Source of the DNA: NORP240 sp942492445
GTDB taxonomy: Bacteria; Pseudomonadota; Gammaproteobacteria; Pseudomonadales; Pseudohongiellaceae
DNA: 64,000 bases
Direction: 5' to 3'
Assembly: GCA_942492445.1 (NCBI GenBank)
Contig: CALOEW010000033.1
Span: 1-64,000, forward strand
The notes under the pieces were generated by a model. The model made no database searches, was not told the DNA's origin, and saw nothing but the letters and a program-made list of their open reading frames with translations. The number at the start of each line of letters is the position of its first letter. Positions within the stretch are counted from its first letter, which is position 1. Positions 48,496 to 58,027 of this stretch are shown piece after piece. The position numbers and the translations under genes are program-made.

Positions 48496-50724
48496 ATGAA
48501 TAAATCCAGACCGGCGCCGGCAAATCTACCGGGTAAAGCACTACCGATCATCGCCCTGCTGCTTCTCGGCCCCGCCACCGGCCTGGCGCAGCAGCCGCGG
48601 CCCGACCTCGATGCAGCAGGCGGTGCCGAAGCCGACCAGGGGTTTGTTACCGCAGCCCAGGAAACCCCTGAGGGTGAGGCGGAAGACTCCACGGTGGTGT
48701 ACGAAGCCTCCTACTTCGATTCCTACAACCCGGTCTCGGTCAACGACATGCTGGACCGCATCCCGGGTCTGGACGTGCGCGGTGGCTTCCGCGGCGGCGG
48801 CAACGGACGCGGCCTCGGAACCGGAGGCAATATTCTCATTGACGGGCAGCGGATCGCCGGCAAGGGCAACTCGGCACGGGACCAGCTGGACCGTATCCCG
48901 GCCCAGGACGTCGAACGCATCGAGATCATCCGCAATACCTCGGGCAGCCTGGCGGTGCGGGGCGCCGGCCAGGTGGTCAATATCATCCTCGGTGAAACCC
49001 AGTCGCGGTCCAGCACCACCGCCGAGCTGGTGGCCCGGCACAATCACGACGATACGTTCGAGGCCGGCGCCAACCTGTCCCATAACCGCCAGTTGGGTAA
49101 TCTGCAGATGCTGATGACCCTGGAGGCCAGGCCCAATTACGAAAACCGTGACACCCGGGAGCTGCGTATCGGCCCCGCCGGCGACGTGGTGACCAGCCTG
49201 CGGGAGACCGAGATCCGCGACCAGGACGAGTACCGCTTCAGCACCAACATGAGTTGGTTCGAAGGGCCGCACAGGGTGCAGTTCAATACCCTGATCGGCG
49301 ACCGCAGCCACCCCAACCCGGTTCGGCGGGATTTTGTCGATTTCGTCGACCTCGAAGCCATGGGCCGCACCGAGACCGAGAAAGTGGACAACACCCAGGA
49401 GGACTGGGAGATCGGTGGCGAGTACGAATACACTTTCGCCAACAATTCCCGGGCCCAGTTGCTGTTCGTCGCCAACGAGGAAGTGCGGGACAGTACCCGC
49501 GAGCGCTTCGCCACCGACTCAGGTGACCCGCTGGGCGAACTGGACAAGATCCTGTTCATCGAATCCAATCGCAACACCCGCGAGCGCATCGTGCAGGGCA
49601 ACTACAGCTTCCCCCTGACCGACGCCCAGAGCCTGCGGGTGGGGCTGGAGCAGGCCGACACGCGGCTGGATTCCAGCCTGTTCCTGGGCAGCAGCGCCGG
49701 CTCGGAACCGCCTTCCGAACGCACCGGTGGCCTGCCGCCGCTCACCGCCCTGTTCAACACCGGCACCGAGGTGAAGGAGGTCCGCTACGAAGGCTTCGCC
49801 TTTCACAACTGGACCCTCAATGAGCGCATGAGCCTGGAAAGCAGCCTGGTCTACGAGACTTCGGAGATCAGCCAGACCGGCCAGTTCGAGAAAACCCGGG
49901 ATTTCCAGTTCTGGCGGCCGTCGCTGGATTTCCGTTTCAACATCACCGACAGCTTCCAGTTCCGCGCCTCGGCCCAGCGGAATATCTCCCAGCTGAGTTT
50001 TTCCAACTTCGCCGCCACCCAGAACGACAAAGACCGTGACCAGAACACCAACGCCGGCAACCCGGAACTGGTGCCGGAAAAGAGCTGGCGCTATCAGACC
50101 GAGCTGGAATACCGCCTGCCCGACGACGCTGGTGTGTTCAACACGCGAGTCTTTTATGACGACATCGAGGACTATATCGGCAAGCTCAATGCCACCTTGG
50201 ACCCGGACACACCGCTTTCCGCCACCGGCAACGTGGGCCCGGCTACCCGCTGGGGGATGTTCAGCAACGTCAGCACGCGGCTGGGGTATTTCGGGCTGCG
50301 CGATGCCATCGTCTCCGCCGATCTGGCCCTGTTCGACTCCGAGATCACCGATCCTTTCCTGGGCACCCGCCAGCGCACCGGCGGCCGGGGCTTCAGCAGT
50401 GTCAACTTCCGCCATGACGTCACCGACCTGGGGCTCAGCTACGGCGCGGAGTACCGCTACCCGCTGGTGGGAGGTTATTACGATATCGACATCAACACCA
50501 TCACCCGCAACGACGGCCAGCCGTCCCTGGATCTGTTCATCTCCAAGGTGTTCTTCGACGACGTGACTTTCCGGCTGGAGTCAGACAACACCCTTGACGA
50601 CGAAAGCTGCCGCCTGCGCCAGCGCTTTGTCACCACCACCATCGATGGCAACCTGCGCTGGACCGAGGATTCCTGCAGCACCCGCTACCGGCGCCTGACC
50701 CTGTCGGTGCAGACCACGTTCTGA
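48496..50724 (+). CDS. TonB-dependent outer-membrane receptor
   Basis: A 742-residue TonB-dependent receptor. A signal peptide (ALPIIALLLLGPATGLAQ) is followed by about 50 acidic residues and the plug: VSVNDMLDRIPGLDVRGG, GGNILIDGQRIAGKGN, RIPAQDVERIEIIRN and GSLAVRGAGQVVNIIL. The barrel follows with alternating charged strands and ends LTLSVQTTF with terminal Phe. The plug lacks some conserved positions of siderophore receptors, and no operon partner or regulator shows its substrate. The ATG at 48496 is chosen over a GTG two codons earlier. The gene is GC-rich and its frame is intact. Confidence 0.93.
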   Translation: MNKSRPAPANLPGKALPIIALLLLGPATGLAQQPRPDLDAAGGAEADQGFVTAAQETPEGEAEDSTVVYEASYFDSYNPVSVNDMLDRIPGLDVRGGFRGGGNGRGLGTGGNILIDGQRIAGKGNSARDQLDRIPAQDVERIEIIRNTSGSLAVRGAGQVVNIILGETQSRSSTTAELVARHNHDDTFEAGANLSHNRQLGNLQMLMTLEARPNYENRDTRELRIGPAGDVVTSLRETEIRDQDEYRFSTNMSWFEGPHRVQFNTLIGDRSHPNPVRRDFVDFVDLEAMGRTETEKVDNTQEDWEIGGEYEYTFANNSRAQLLFVANEEVRDSTRERFATDSGDPLGELDKILFIESNRNTRERIVQGNYSFPLTDAQSLRVGLEQADTRLDSSLFLGSSAGSEPPSERTGGLPPLTALFNTGTEVKEVRYEGFAFHNWTLNERMSLESSLVYETSEISQTGQFEKTRDFQFWRPSLDFRFNITDSFQFRASAQRNISQLSFSNFAATQNDKDRDQNTNAGNPELVPEKSWRYQTELEYRLPDDAGVFNTRVFYDDIEDYIGKLNATLDPDTPLSATGNVGPATRWGMFSNVSTRLGYFGLRDAIVSADLALFDSEITDPFLGTRQRTGGRGFSSVNFRHDVTDLGLSYGAEYRYPLVGGYYDIDINTITRNDGQPSLDLFISKVFFDDVTFRLESDNTLDDESCRLRQRFVTTTIDGNLRWTEDSCSTRYRRLTLSVQTTF

Positions 50725-50738
50725 AAAAATGCAAAAAA

Positions 50739-50767
50739 AAAGGACAGGCCATCAGGGCCTGTCCTTG
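50739..50767 (+). terminator. Hairpin terminator of the receptor gene
   Basis: AAGGACAGGCC, loop ATCA, GGGCCTGTCCTT lies 16 bases after the stop. An A-run precedes it and no T-run follows on the plus strand, so it is a better terminator for minus-strand transcription. Confidence 0.65.
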
Positions 50768-51437
50768 GAATTGCTCTCTCCTGACAAAGGGTTAAGAGCA
50801 GGCTTCTCTAGCGAACAGGAAACTGCAAATTTCCAGCAATCTGTAAGTGGGACTTGCCTCCACCGTTCTCGGTCCGAAATCACAGCAGCATTATTTTCTT
50901 TATCGGCCGTCCCACCCCGGTATGTAATAGGAACAACCTGCAAGTAGCAGGCAGGTATTCTCGCCTTCGCAGTCTCAATCTCTAGTGCATTTATAGTGGC
51001 GCCCTGATATCGGTATATAGCTTCTGATTATTAAGAGCGCCTTAACCCAGTGGGATGTTATCAGTTATTAGAGTCTGACATTGCTGTCCCACAAAGTCAT
51101 GACCCGAGGGCTTTCAGCAGCCTGAATCCGGGTACTTCCAGTATTCGTTATCCCTGCAAGACATCAACTTGAGTTTGTTACAAGACCAACAATAAAGTGG
51201 CGTGCGGTAAATTTTCCGGGATCGCACCGCTCCAGGGGAGACTGATCCTGAGCAGCTTGCACCTCTCCGGGGTTCCCTTTCCCGGTCGCGGGCCCTGGAA
51301 GGCGGTCCTGCCCAGGCGGTCGGTGCTGCGTTTTCATTGCTCCCTCCTCAGACTCCCCTGGAACGGTGCTTAGTGTTCGAACTCAAGGATTGTGGAAACC
51401 AGAAGCGCAAATCGTTGGAAAAGCCGATATTCATCGT
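50768..51437. other. Gene-free interval
   Basis: I see no gene, RNA or strong repeat here. The sequence lies between the convergent TonB receptor and the histidine kinase operon and ends at the long MITE-like element. Confidence 0.6.
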
Positions 51438-51602
51438 TAGGAAACCTCTGATTAAGTCCCACAACGCTCTGGCCTTCAGGCAAGGCTGCTGGCGAGGCGC
51501 ATTGCCGCCGTCATGCGTCGGCGTGTCAAGGCAGTGCAACGAAGCAGCAACACCCGACAGACTCCCGCAGAGCATTGTGGGACTTAATCAGAGATTCCCT
51601 AG
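51438..51602. repeat. Long MITE-like element, copy E
   Basis: Ends match the 56-bp element (GGAAACCTCTGATTAAGTCCC at the left, TGGGACTTAATCAGAGATTCC at the right), but the middle holds about 115 extra bases. The right part, from CAGCAACACCCGACAGACTC on, repeats at 23617. It may be the parental form from which short copies derive. Confidence 0.8.
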
Positions 51603-51780
51603 TTCCTCTGTTGGGAGTTAATCGGAGCATCCGAAACCACTGCGCGAGGAATTCTGCACTTAACCAAGGCGTGGCCGTTCAAAGTCACAACTAATTGACA
51701 ATCCTCCAGCCCAGGGTGGTCGCTATGACTCGCTGCCTGTACTTTACGTCTGCACCGTGAATCTGGTTCGATTTCTGTCA

Positions 51781-51820
51781 GCAGGTCAGCAGGTCAGCAG
51801 GTCAGCAGGTCAGCAGGTCA
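51781..51820. repeat. 8-bp tandem repeat at the histidine kinase 3' end
   Basis: Five copies of GCAGGTCA run head to tail and end at the stop codon of the kinase gene. Copy-number changes would not affect the protein upstream of the stop. Confidence 0.9.
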
Positions 51821-53488
51821 GGCGGCCCGGGCACCGGGAAGGTCAAAAGCGAAGACAGTGCCGGCGCCCATCTTGCTGGCGACGGTGATGCGGCTGCCGT
51901 GCAGGTCGAGGATCTTCTGCACGATGGCCAGGCCGAGGCCGGCCGAGTCGTCCGCCAGGCCGTCGTTCTGTTCGCTGCGGTAGAAGCGGTCAAAAACCCG
52001 GCCCAGGTCTTCTTCGGCGATGCCGCAGCCGGTGTCGGCCACCGACACGCCCACCCCGTACGGGCGCGGTTCAATACGAACGGTAACCGAACCACCCTGG
52101 GGAGTATGGCGGATGGCGTTGCGCAGCAGGTTTTCCAGCACCCGCTGCACCAGGCTGATGTCGGCGTGAACCACAGCGTTCTCCGGCGCGCCCTCCACCC
52201 GCAGGTCGATCTGCTTGCGGCCGGCCTCCAGCAGGAATTCCTGGGTCACGTCGTGCAGCAGCTCGGCCAGGCTGAAGTGCTCCAGTTGGGGCTTTATGGC
52301 GGCCGCTTCCAGCTTGGACAGCTCGAACAGGTCGTTGATCAGCTGCTCCAGGCGCCGGCTGTGCTTGCGCGTGATCTCCAGGTACTGGAGCCGTTCCGCG
52401 GGGCCCAACTCGTCGTTCTTGATCAGCAGGGTTTCCACGTAGCCGTGCATGGAGGAGAGGGGCGTGCGCAGGTCGTGGGAGACGTTGCTGATCAGCTCCC
52501 GACGCAGCCGGTCGGTTTCCTTCAGTTCCTCGAACTGCTCGATGATCTTGCCCGCCATGTGGCTGAAAGCCGTGTCCAGCTGGGTGATTTCATCGCCGCG
52601 GCCCGAACTTGCCGCGAGCACCGTGGCTGCTGCGGAGCCCTCCGCCGGCTCCAGCCCCAGTTGCCCGGTGAATCCCCCCTGCCGCCGCAGTCGCGCCTGG
52701 CCGGTGGTTTTGCCGGTCTCAGTGTCGGAAAGGCCGGCAGCGGCGCCCGGGTCTGAACCGGATTGCCTGCCGTCGTTGTCTGCCGCCCCGTCACCGGAGG
52801 GGCCGGTGGCCAGCAGCGAGCCGGCCAGGGCCGGGTCGAAACCCGACTCGGTAAACTGCCTGACCTGGCGGGTCAGCCGGACCAGGCGGCGGGTCAGCAG
52901 GTTGAACACCAGCAGGCCCACCAGGAAGGCACTGGCGGAAATGGCGAGCACGGCGCCGAGGCTGACCTGCTGCACGTAGCTGCCACGGATGCTGCTGGCC
53001 AGGGCATCGTATTTTTGACCGCCCAGGATGGCGTAGAGATAGCCCTGCAGGCGCTCACCCTGCATGACCGGCCAGGCGGAGAACACTTTTTCGCGGTTGC
53101 TGCGGGGGTCGGTGCCGCGCAGAGGCAGGCGGGCGTTGCCGGTCAGCAGCGTCCGCACCGGAGCCAGGTCTACCTGCCCGGTACGTAGATTGTCCGGGTC
53201 CCCATGGCCTAGGATGCGGCCCTGGGTGTCCAGCAGGTAAACCTCCACTGTGGGGTTGATCACCATGGCCTGTTCGGCGAGGGTGGCCAGGGCGCCGGCA
53301 TTGACTTCGCCGTTTTCGATCAGCTGGCTCTGGTCGGTGACGTACATGGCGATGGATTCGTTGAGCCGCTGGGTGATTTCCTCGTGATAGGTGCGGGTGC
53401 TGACCAGGTTCACGTAAAAAAGGGCACCACCGGTAATGACGACGATGGCGAGCAGGGCCAGGGAAAGGCGAGTGAACAGGGTGTTCAT
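51818..53488 (-). CDS. Sensor histidine kinase
   Basis: A membrane histidine kinase of 556 residues. It has helix 1 (about 8-28), a periplasmic domain of 150 residues, and helix 2 (about 176-198). A HAMP-like start (RRLVRLTRQVRQFTESG) is interrupted by 75 low-complexity Gly/Ala/Ser residues (about 222-297) before the HAMP end GDEITQLDTAFSHMAGKI. Then come the H-box ISNVSHDLRTPLSSM (His338), N-box NLLRNAIRHTP, DTGCGIAEEDLGRVFDRFY and GLGLAIVQKI. It is co-translated with the response regulator (ATGA overlap at 53485-53488). The signal is unknown. Confidence 0.95.
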   Translation of the reverse strand: MNTLFTRLSLALLAIVVITGGALFYVNLVSTRTYHEEITQRLNESIAMYVTDQSQLIENGEVNAGALATLAEQAMVINPTVEVYLLDTQGRILGHGDPDNLRTGQVDLAPVRTLLTGNARLPLRGTDPRSNREKVFSAWPVMQGERLQGYLYAILGGQKYDALASSIRGSYVQQVSLGAVLAISASAFLVGLLVFNLLTRRLVRLTRQVRQFTESGFDPALAGSLLATGPSGDGAADNDGRQSGSDPGAAAGLSDTETGKTTGQARLRRQGGFTGQLGLEPAEGSAAATVLAASSGRGDEITQLDTAFSHMAGKIIEQFEELKETDRLRRELISNVSHDLRTPLSSMHGYVETLLIKNDELGPAERLQYLEITRKHSRRLEQLINDLFELSKLEAAAIKPQLEHFSLAELLHDVTQEFLLEAGRKQIDLRVEGAPENAVVHADISLVQRVLENLLRNAIRHTPQGGSVTVRIEPRPYGVGVSVADTGCGIAEEDLGRVFDRFYRSEQNDGLADDSAGLGLAIVQKILDLHGSRITVASKMGAGTVFAFDLPGARAA

Positions 53489-54279
53489 GAGTTGGGTCCC
53501 CCGATAGTGGTGTGGCCGGATGGCGGCGGAGAGGGCTGGGTGTCGACGGCATGCAGCGCCGGCCGGCTGCTGCTGACTGGCTGGCCCTCCAGTTTGTAGC
53601 CCACGCCCCAGACGGTGGTGATCAGTTTCGGCCTGGCCGGGTCCGGCTCGATTTTGGCGCGAAGGCGGTTGATGTGGGAATTGACCGTGTGTTCGTAGCC
53701 TTCGTAGCCATAACCCCAGACGCTGTCCAGCAGCTGCACCCGCGAGAACACCTGGCCCGGGTTGCGCACGAAATGCAGCAGCAGGTCGAATTCCCGGGCG
53801 GTGAGGGTGACTGGTTGCCCGTTCAGAGTCACGGTGCGCCCGCCGGTTGAGAGCCGCAGGGCACCTACCTCTAATATTTCGTCATCGCCGGTAAAGCGTT
53901 TCTGAAACGACTCCACCCGGCGGAAAATTGCCTTCACCCGGGCCATCAGCTCGGAAATGCTGAACGGTTTGGTCAGGTAGTCGTCAGCCCCCAGCTCCAG
54001 CCCCAGTACCCGGTCCAGCTCCGAGGACTTGGAAGTCAGCATCAGGATGGGCACGTACAGTTGTTCACGGCGCAGTGCCCGGCAGATGCTCAGGCCATCG
54101 GGCCCGGGCAGGCGCAGGTCGAGAATCAGCAGATCCCAGGGGCGGGCAAAGGCCTGGCGCATGCCCTCATGGCCGTCGACGGCGAGGGTCACCTGACAAT
54201 TGGCATCGCGCAGATGCAGGGTCAGCAGCCTGGCAATGTCCTGTTCGTCCTCTATCACCAGCACCTGGTGTTGTTTCAT
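53485..54279 (-). CDS. OmpR-family response regulator
   Basis: A 264-residue two-domain regulator. The receiver has VIEDEQDIARLL with acidic residues 10-11, the phosphorylation Asp54 in LLILDLRLPGPDGL, and LELGADDYLTKPF. The winged-helix output has LTAREFDLLLHFVRNPGQVFSRVQLLDSVWGYGYEG and HINRLRAKIEPDPARPKLITTVWGVGYKLEG. A 28-residue Pro/Ser-rich tail follows. It leads the operon with the kinase. The divergent spondin-domain gene may be a target; that is inference. Confidence 0.96.
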   Translation of the reverse strand: MKQHQVLVIEDEQDIARLLTLHLRDANCQVTLAVDGHEGMRQAFARPWDLLILDLRLPGPDGLSICRALRREQLYVPILMLTSKSSELDRVLGLELGADDYLTKPFSISELMARVKAIFRRVESFQKRFTGDDEILEVGALRLSTGGRTVTLNGQPVTLTAREFDLLLHFVRNPGQVFSRVQLLDSVWGYGYEGYEHTVNSHINRLRAKIEPDPARPKLITTVWGVGYKLEGQPVSSSRPALHAVDTQPSPPPSGHTTIGGPNS

Positions 54280-54790
54280 CCGTTCTCTCCCCGGTTCTCT
54301 CCGGTTAACCCGACCACTACCAGTCTCTCAACTATTCAGCCAGTATTCCAGCGGCAACTATTTCTTCAACCAATACTCTCAAAATAGTTACTAACCTATT
54401 GATATTATGTATTTTTCAATATTAATTAAGTGGCAATCACCAATCAGGCCAGTCACCCTGCACCAACATCAATCTTCCTTCTACCCTCCGCATTCATTCC
54501 TCTGATATACCCTCTACTCTCTGCATTCTGTCCACTGAATCTCACCAAATTATCACGAAAAAGCCGCTGTGAAACATTTTCTGCCGCCGATTCAGAGGCT
54601 TAGTCCCCTCCAGGCGCGTGAAATCCACTTTCCCGCCGTGACGCCTTCGTGAAGTTCGCGGCACAGAATTCACCCATCAGAGCGCCGAGTCAGGCCGCCG
54701 GGCGCTGCGGGCAAACCCGCACGGGCACCCGGCTGCCGGGACAACAACAGGGCTTTGCGACTCTGACAACCACATTAATCAGGAGGATAG
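54280..54790. promoter_or_regulatory. Divergent intergenic region between regulator and spondin gene
   Basis: About 510 bases without a gene. An AT-rich block at 54370-54435 (TATTGATATTATG, TATTAATTAAG) would carry the regulator promoter on the minus strand. A pyrimidine-rich part with CTCT/CATTC repeats follows at 54470-54550. No boxes could be assigned with certainty. Confidence 0.4.
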
Positions 54791-55462
54791 ATGATGAGAA
54801 TCTTCAACACACTGCTGGCAGCCGCCGCACTGACCCTGTCCGGCGCCGTTCTGGCCCAGGGCAACTCCATTCACGAAGCCACTTACGAGGTGACCATCAC
54901 CAACGTGACCCGGGGGGTGTATTTCACACCAATACTGGTGGCGACCCACACTGCGGACTCGGCGTTCTTTGAACTGGGCCGGGCCCCCAGCCAGCCCCTG
55001 GCCGACCTGGCCGAAGGCGGCGCCACCATGCCCCTGGCCACGGCCCTGAAGGACGCGGGGGTTGCGTTCGACATCCAGGACACCGGCGCCGGCCTGATCG
55101 GCCCAGGAGAATCCCGCATTGTGATGATTCACGCCTCGCTGCGCCACTTCAACCGCCTCAGCCTGGCGGGCATGCTGCTGCCCACCAATGACAGCTTCGT
55201 GGCGGTGGATTCCCTGCCCCTGGACAAGCACCTGACCGCCACCCGGGTCTACGCCCTGGGCTACGACGCCGGCAGCGAGGACAATGACGAGCTGTGCGCC
55301 AACATCCCCGGCCCGATGTGCGGCGGCACGCCGTTCTCCCCGGGCCTGGGCGAGGGCTACGTGCACGTGAGCCCCGGCATCCAGGGCGTGGGCGACCTGA
55401 ACCCGGCCGACCATGACTGGCGCAACCCGGTGGGCATGGTGAGAGTTGTGCGTATCGACTGA
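54791..55462 (+). CDS. Secreted spondin-domain protein
   Basis: A 223-residue exported protein. The signal peptide (ILNTLLAAAALTLSGAVLA-like, ending VLAQG) is preceded by AGGAGG, which fixes the start. The mature part shows the spondin-N pattern: YEVTITNVTRGVYFTPILVATHTADSAFFELGRAPS, LADLAEGG, and IGPGESRIVMIHA, near the C-terminus EGYVHVSPGIQGVGDL. Proteins with this domain occur as secreted matrix or surface proteins in bacteria; the function is unknown. It faces the two-component operon divergently. Confidence 0.88.
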   Translation: MMRIFNTLLAAAALTLSGAVLAQGNSIHEATYEVTITNVTRGVYFTPILVATHTADSAFFELGRAPSQPLADLAEGGATMPLATALKDAGVAFDIQDTGAGLIGPGESRIVMIHASLRHFNRLSLAGMLLPTNDSFVAVDSLPLDKHLTATRVYALGYDAGSEDNDELCANIPGPMCGGTPFSPGLGEGYVHVSPGIQGVGDLNPADHDWRNPVGMVRVVRID

Positions 55463-55503
55463 GCAAGGCAGGGTAGGTTCCCGCCCCACCGGGAACCGAT
55501 CGA

Positions 55504-55550
55504 CACTGAATGCCCCGGTAACAAAACGGCCGGGGCGTTCAGTGCTTTTT
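55504..55550 (+). terminator. Rho-independent terminator of the spondin gene
   Basis: CACTGAATGCCCCGG and CCGGGGCGTTCAGTG form a 15-bp stem with a loop of TAACAAAACGG, followed by CTTTTTC. Confidence 0.9.
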
Positions 55551-55651
55551 CACTCCTGTTGAGTGTCAGATAAACAAATTAGCGTTAATTTTTGAAACTT
55601 ACAGACATAGAAGTCTAACCATTTTCAGCATACTGTTGTTTCTATTTCGTT

Positions 55652-56648
55652 CTAGTCCTCGTCATCCCCGCCCACGGTAGTGACCGGGGTGCCGTCCTCG
55701 TTCAATCCCTCCACGTCGTAGCGGCGCCAGCCGGCCAGGATGCCCGTCAGGCCGTGGTTGCCCTCGTGGCAGGCGTACTCGTAGATGGGGTCGTCGATGT
55801 GGCGCATGGGCAGCCTGGCGGACCAGGAGCGATCCCAGGTCTGGGGGTCTTCCACGGTGAAGTCGTAGTCCAGGGTGTTCGCGTCCACCCGGGTGAAGCG
55901 TTCCACCACGTGCATCTGCGGCGAGGTATTGCGCCAGCCATACCAGTGGTAATAGCCCCCGTGGGTGTCGATGACCAGGGTGTCACCTTCCCAGCGGGCG
56001 ATGGAGTCGCCCTCCCACTTCGGCTGGCGGATGGTGTGCCGCTCGGCGTAAGGGATTATCCGCGCGGCATGGATCATCTCGCTGAGAATCACCACATGGT
56101 CCTTAGTCTGCACCAGCTGCATGTTGTTGTTGTAGGAGCCGGACACCAGGGGCGGGCCGGTGCGGTTGTTGAGGATGCAACGGTCGTTCAGGGTACGCGC
56201 CTCGGGGCCGGCGCTGAGGCGGCGCATTTCCGAGATTTCCGCTGCCCGGGCCCGGCCGGCGGCGTTCAAGGGCGGCAGGCGGCCGTTGGGCGGGTCGTAG
56301 ATCAGCGAGGTGCGCAGGTCGTTCACCGTGTCGTTGCCCCGTTCATACCAGAACTCGTTGTAGGAGATCACCCCGGGCGGGTAGCCGGCGCCGCCCACCG
56401 AGTCGATAATCAGGTCGCGGTTCTGGCGGCGGTTTTCGTAGGCTGCCCATTCTGCGGCTTCTCGGGGTCAGCACCGCCTTGTCCGCCAGCTCCGGCGGCT
56501 GCTCCAGGGGTGTGATAGTGCGGAAGGTGTAGGTGCCCTGCAGGTCCGGGTGGCCATAGGCGGTGCGCGGCTGGTCGCCGGGCTGGGCCAGGCCGGCCAG
56601 GGGCAGTAGCAGGGCCAACCACAGCAGGCGTCGGGTGGGATTTTTCAT
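55652..56648 (-). CDS. Secreted protein of unknown function (frameshifted)
   Basis: AAGGAGG precedes the ATG at 56648. A signal peptide (LLWLALLLPLAGLAQ) is followed by DLQGTYTFRTITPLEQPPELADKAVLTP. The frame then shifts near 56462. The continuation EWAAYENRRQNRDLIIDSVGG joins the next part YNEFWYERGNDTVNDLRTSLIYDPPNGRLPPL, and DTHGGYYHWYGW, HVVERFTRVDANTLDYDFTVEDP and YEYACHEGNHGLTGILAGWR follow. This matches a widespread family of uncharacterised exported proteins whose segments I know but cannot name functionally. The length restored is about 331 residues. Confidence 0.8.
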
Positions 56649-56672
56649 GAAATCCTCCTTGTTTTTTGTGTC

Positions 56673-56728
56673 AGGGAACCTCTGATAAAGTCCCACAATG
56701 CTCTGCGGGACTTTATCAGAGGTTCCCT
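56673..56728. repeat. Palindromic MITE-like element, copy F
   Basis: A perfect short copy (AGGGAACCTCTGATAAAGTC ... ACTTTATCAGAGGTTCCCT) around CCCACAATGCTCTGCGGG. It lies 25 bases upstream of the start of the secreted protein gene on the minus strand. Confidence 0.9.
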
Positions 56729-56957
56729 AGTGGTGCTTGCCACGAAAGCTCCCAAGTTAACGCGTTCCGGGCCAGGATTAAAGACCATTCGTTAAAGTTG
56801 TGCCCCGGACTGGACAAGCACTCCCCACGTGGCTACCTTTTACGCTTTTTTCACCCCACCTGGAGTGTCCCTGTCACATGGAGTGCCGCCACTGCAAGGC
56901 TTTACCGTTCATCCCCGATCCCGGGCACGTTGCGGATCCGGCGGCAGGTTGCTGCCC

Positions 56958-57925
56958 ATGAGAGAGCCCAACACGCCGACCTGGAAAGCCGAGAACGCCG
57001 GCCCCCGCCACCACGAGGCGGTCCGGGCGCTGTTTCAGGCGGTGTTCGGTCAGCCCATGTCCGAGGCCCACTGGCACTGGAAATACGGTGAGGGCCGCGG
57101 CCTGGGGGTGGTGGTGCTGGGTGACGGGGAGCTGGTGGCCTTTTTCGGCGGCACCGAGCGGCGCGTGCGGTTCAACGGCAGGCCCCTGGTGGCCATGCAG
57201 TGCGGCGACTCCATGGTGTTGCCGTCTCAGCGCGGCATTCTCACCCGCAAGGGCCCGTTCTACCTGTCGGTGACCGCCTTCCTGGGCCAGTACGTGGGCA
57301 CCGGCCGGCCCTACCTGCTGACCTACGGCTTTCCCAACGCCCGCGCCATGCGCCTGGCCCAGGCCCTGCGGCTCTACGACGACGTCGGTGCCCTGCTGGA
57401 AGTTGACTGGCAGCCCCTTTCCGATTTCCGGGCCACTCGCTGCCGCTGGACTTTGGTGATCCCGGCCACAGCGAGCTGGTCGATGGCCTGTGGCGGCAGA
57501 TGGCGGCCGGCTTCCGGGACCGGGCCATCGGCGTCCGCGATGCCGCCTACCTCCGCCACCGCTTCCACGACAACCCGTCCCTGGACTACCGCTTCGACCT
57601 GGTGTCCCCGGCCGGGGAGGACCGCTCCCTGGGGCTGCTGGTGACCCGCCACACCGACCAAGGCCTGTTGCTGGTGGACCTGGTGGCGGCGAAGGAGAAT
57701 CTGCCCCGGCTGGTGAATTTTGCCCGCTACCGGGCCGGCCAGCTGGGCTGCGGCAAGCTCTATGGCTGGCTGACGGAAATCGACCGGCCCCTGTTCGCCG
57801 CCACGGATCCCATCGTCGACAGGCCGCCCCTGCGCCTGCCCCTGGGGGTGTACAGCCCCGGCCTCACAGTCGCCGAGGTGAAGGTCAGATGGTTTTTTCT
57901 GTGCGGCGACAGTGATTTTCTCTAG
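56958..57925 (+). CDS. GNAT-type acetyltransferase (frameshifted)
   Basis: The ATG at 56958 begins MREPNTPTWKAENAG. The first part has the acyl-CoA fold segments HHEAVRALFQAVFGQPMSEAHWHWKYGEG, GVVVLGDGELVAFFGGTERRVRFNG, CGDSMVLPSQRGILTRKGPFYLS and YGFPNARAMRLAQALRLYDDVG. The frame shifts near 57440 and the C-terminal half (LWRQMAAGFRDRAIGVRDAAYLRHRFHDNP, GLLLVDLVAAKENLPRLVNFARY) continues to 57925. This fits the GNAT proteins found with polysaccharide modification genes. It is followed by a PIG-L gene, so the two may modify a sugar together; that is inference. Confidence 0.78.
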
Positions 57926-57949
57926 CGGCCAGCGGCAAGCGGCTGAAGC

Positions 57950-58012
57950 AGGAAGCAGGAAACAGGAAGCACGAAACACCAAACACAAAATAGGAAACAC
58001 GAAACAGGAAAG
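57950..58012 (+). repeat. Degenerate purine-rich short repeat
   Basis: Repeated units of the kind GGAAACA/CGAAACA fill the gap between the GNAT and PIG-L genes. No hairpin or gene is seen. Confidence 0.6.
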
Positions 58013-58027
58013 GCGACGAGGCAGGTT

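Noticed and set aside
51337..51621. 94-codon open frame
   Set aside because: It runs through the long MITE-like element and has no independent support.
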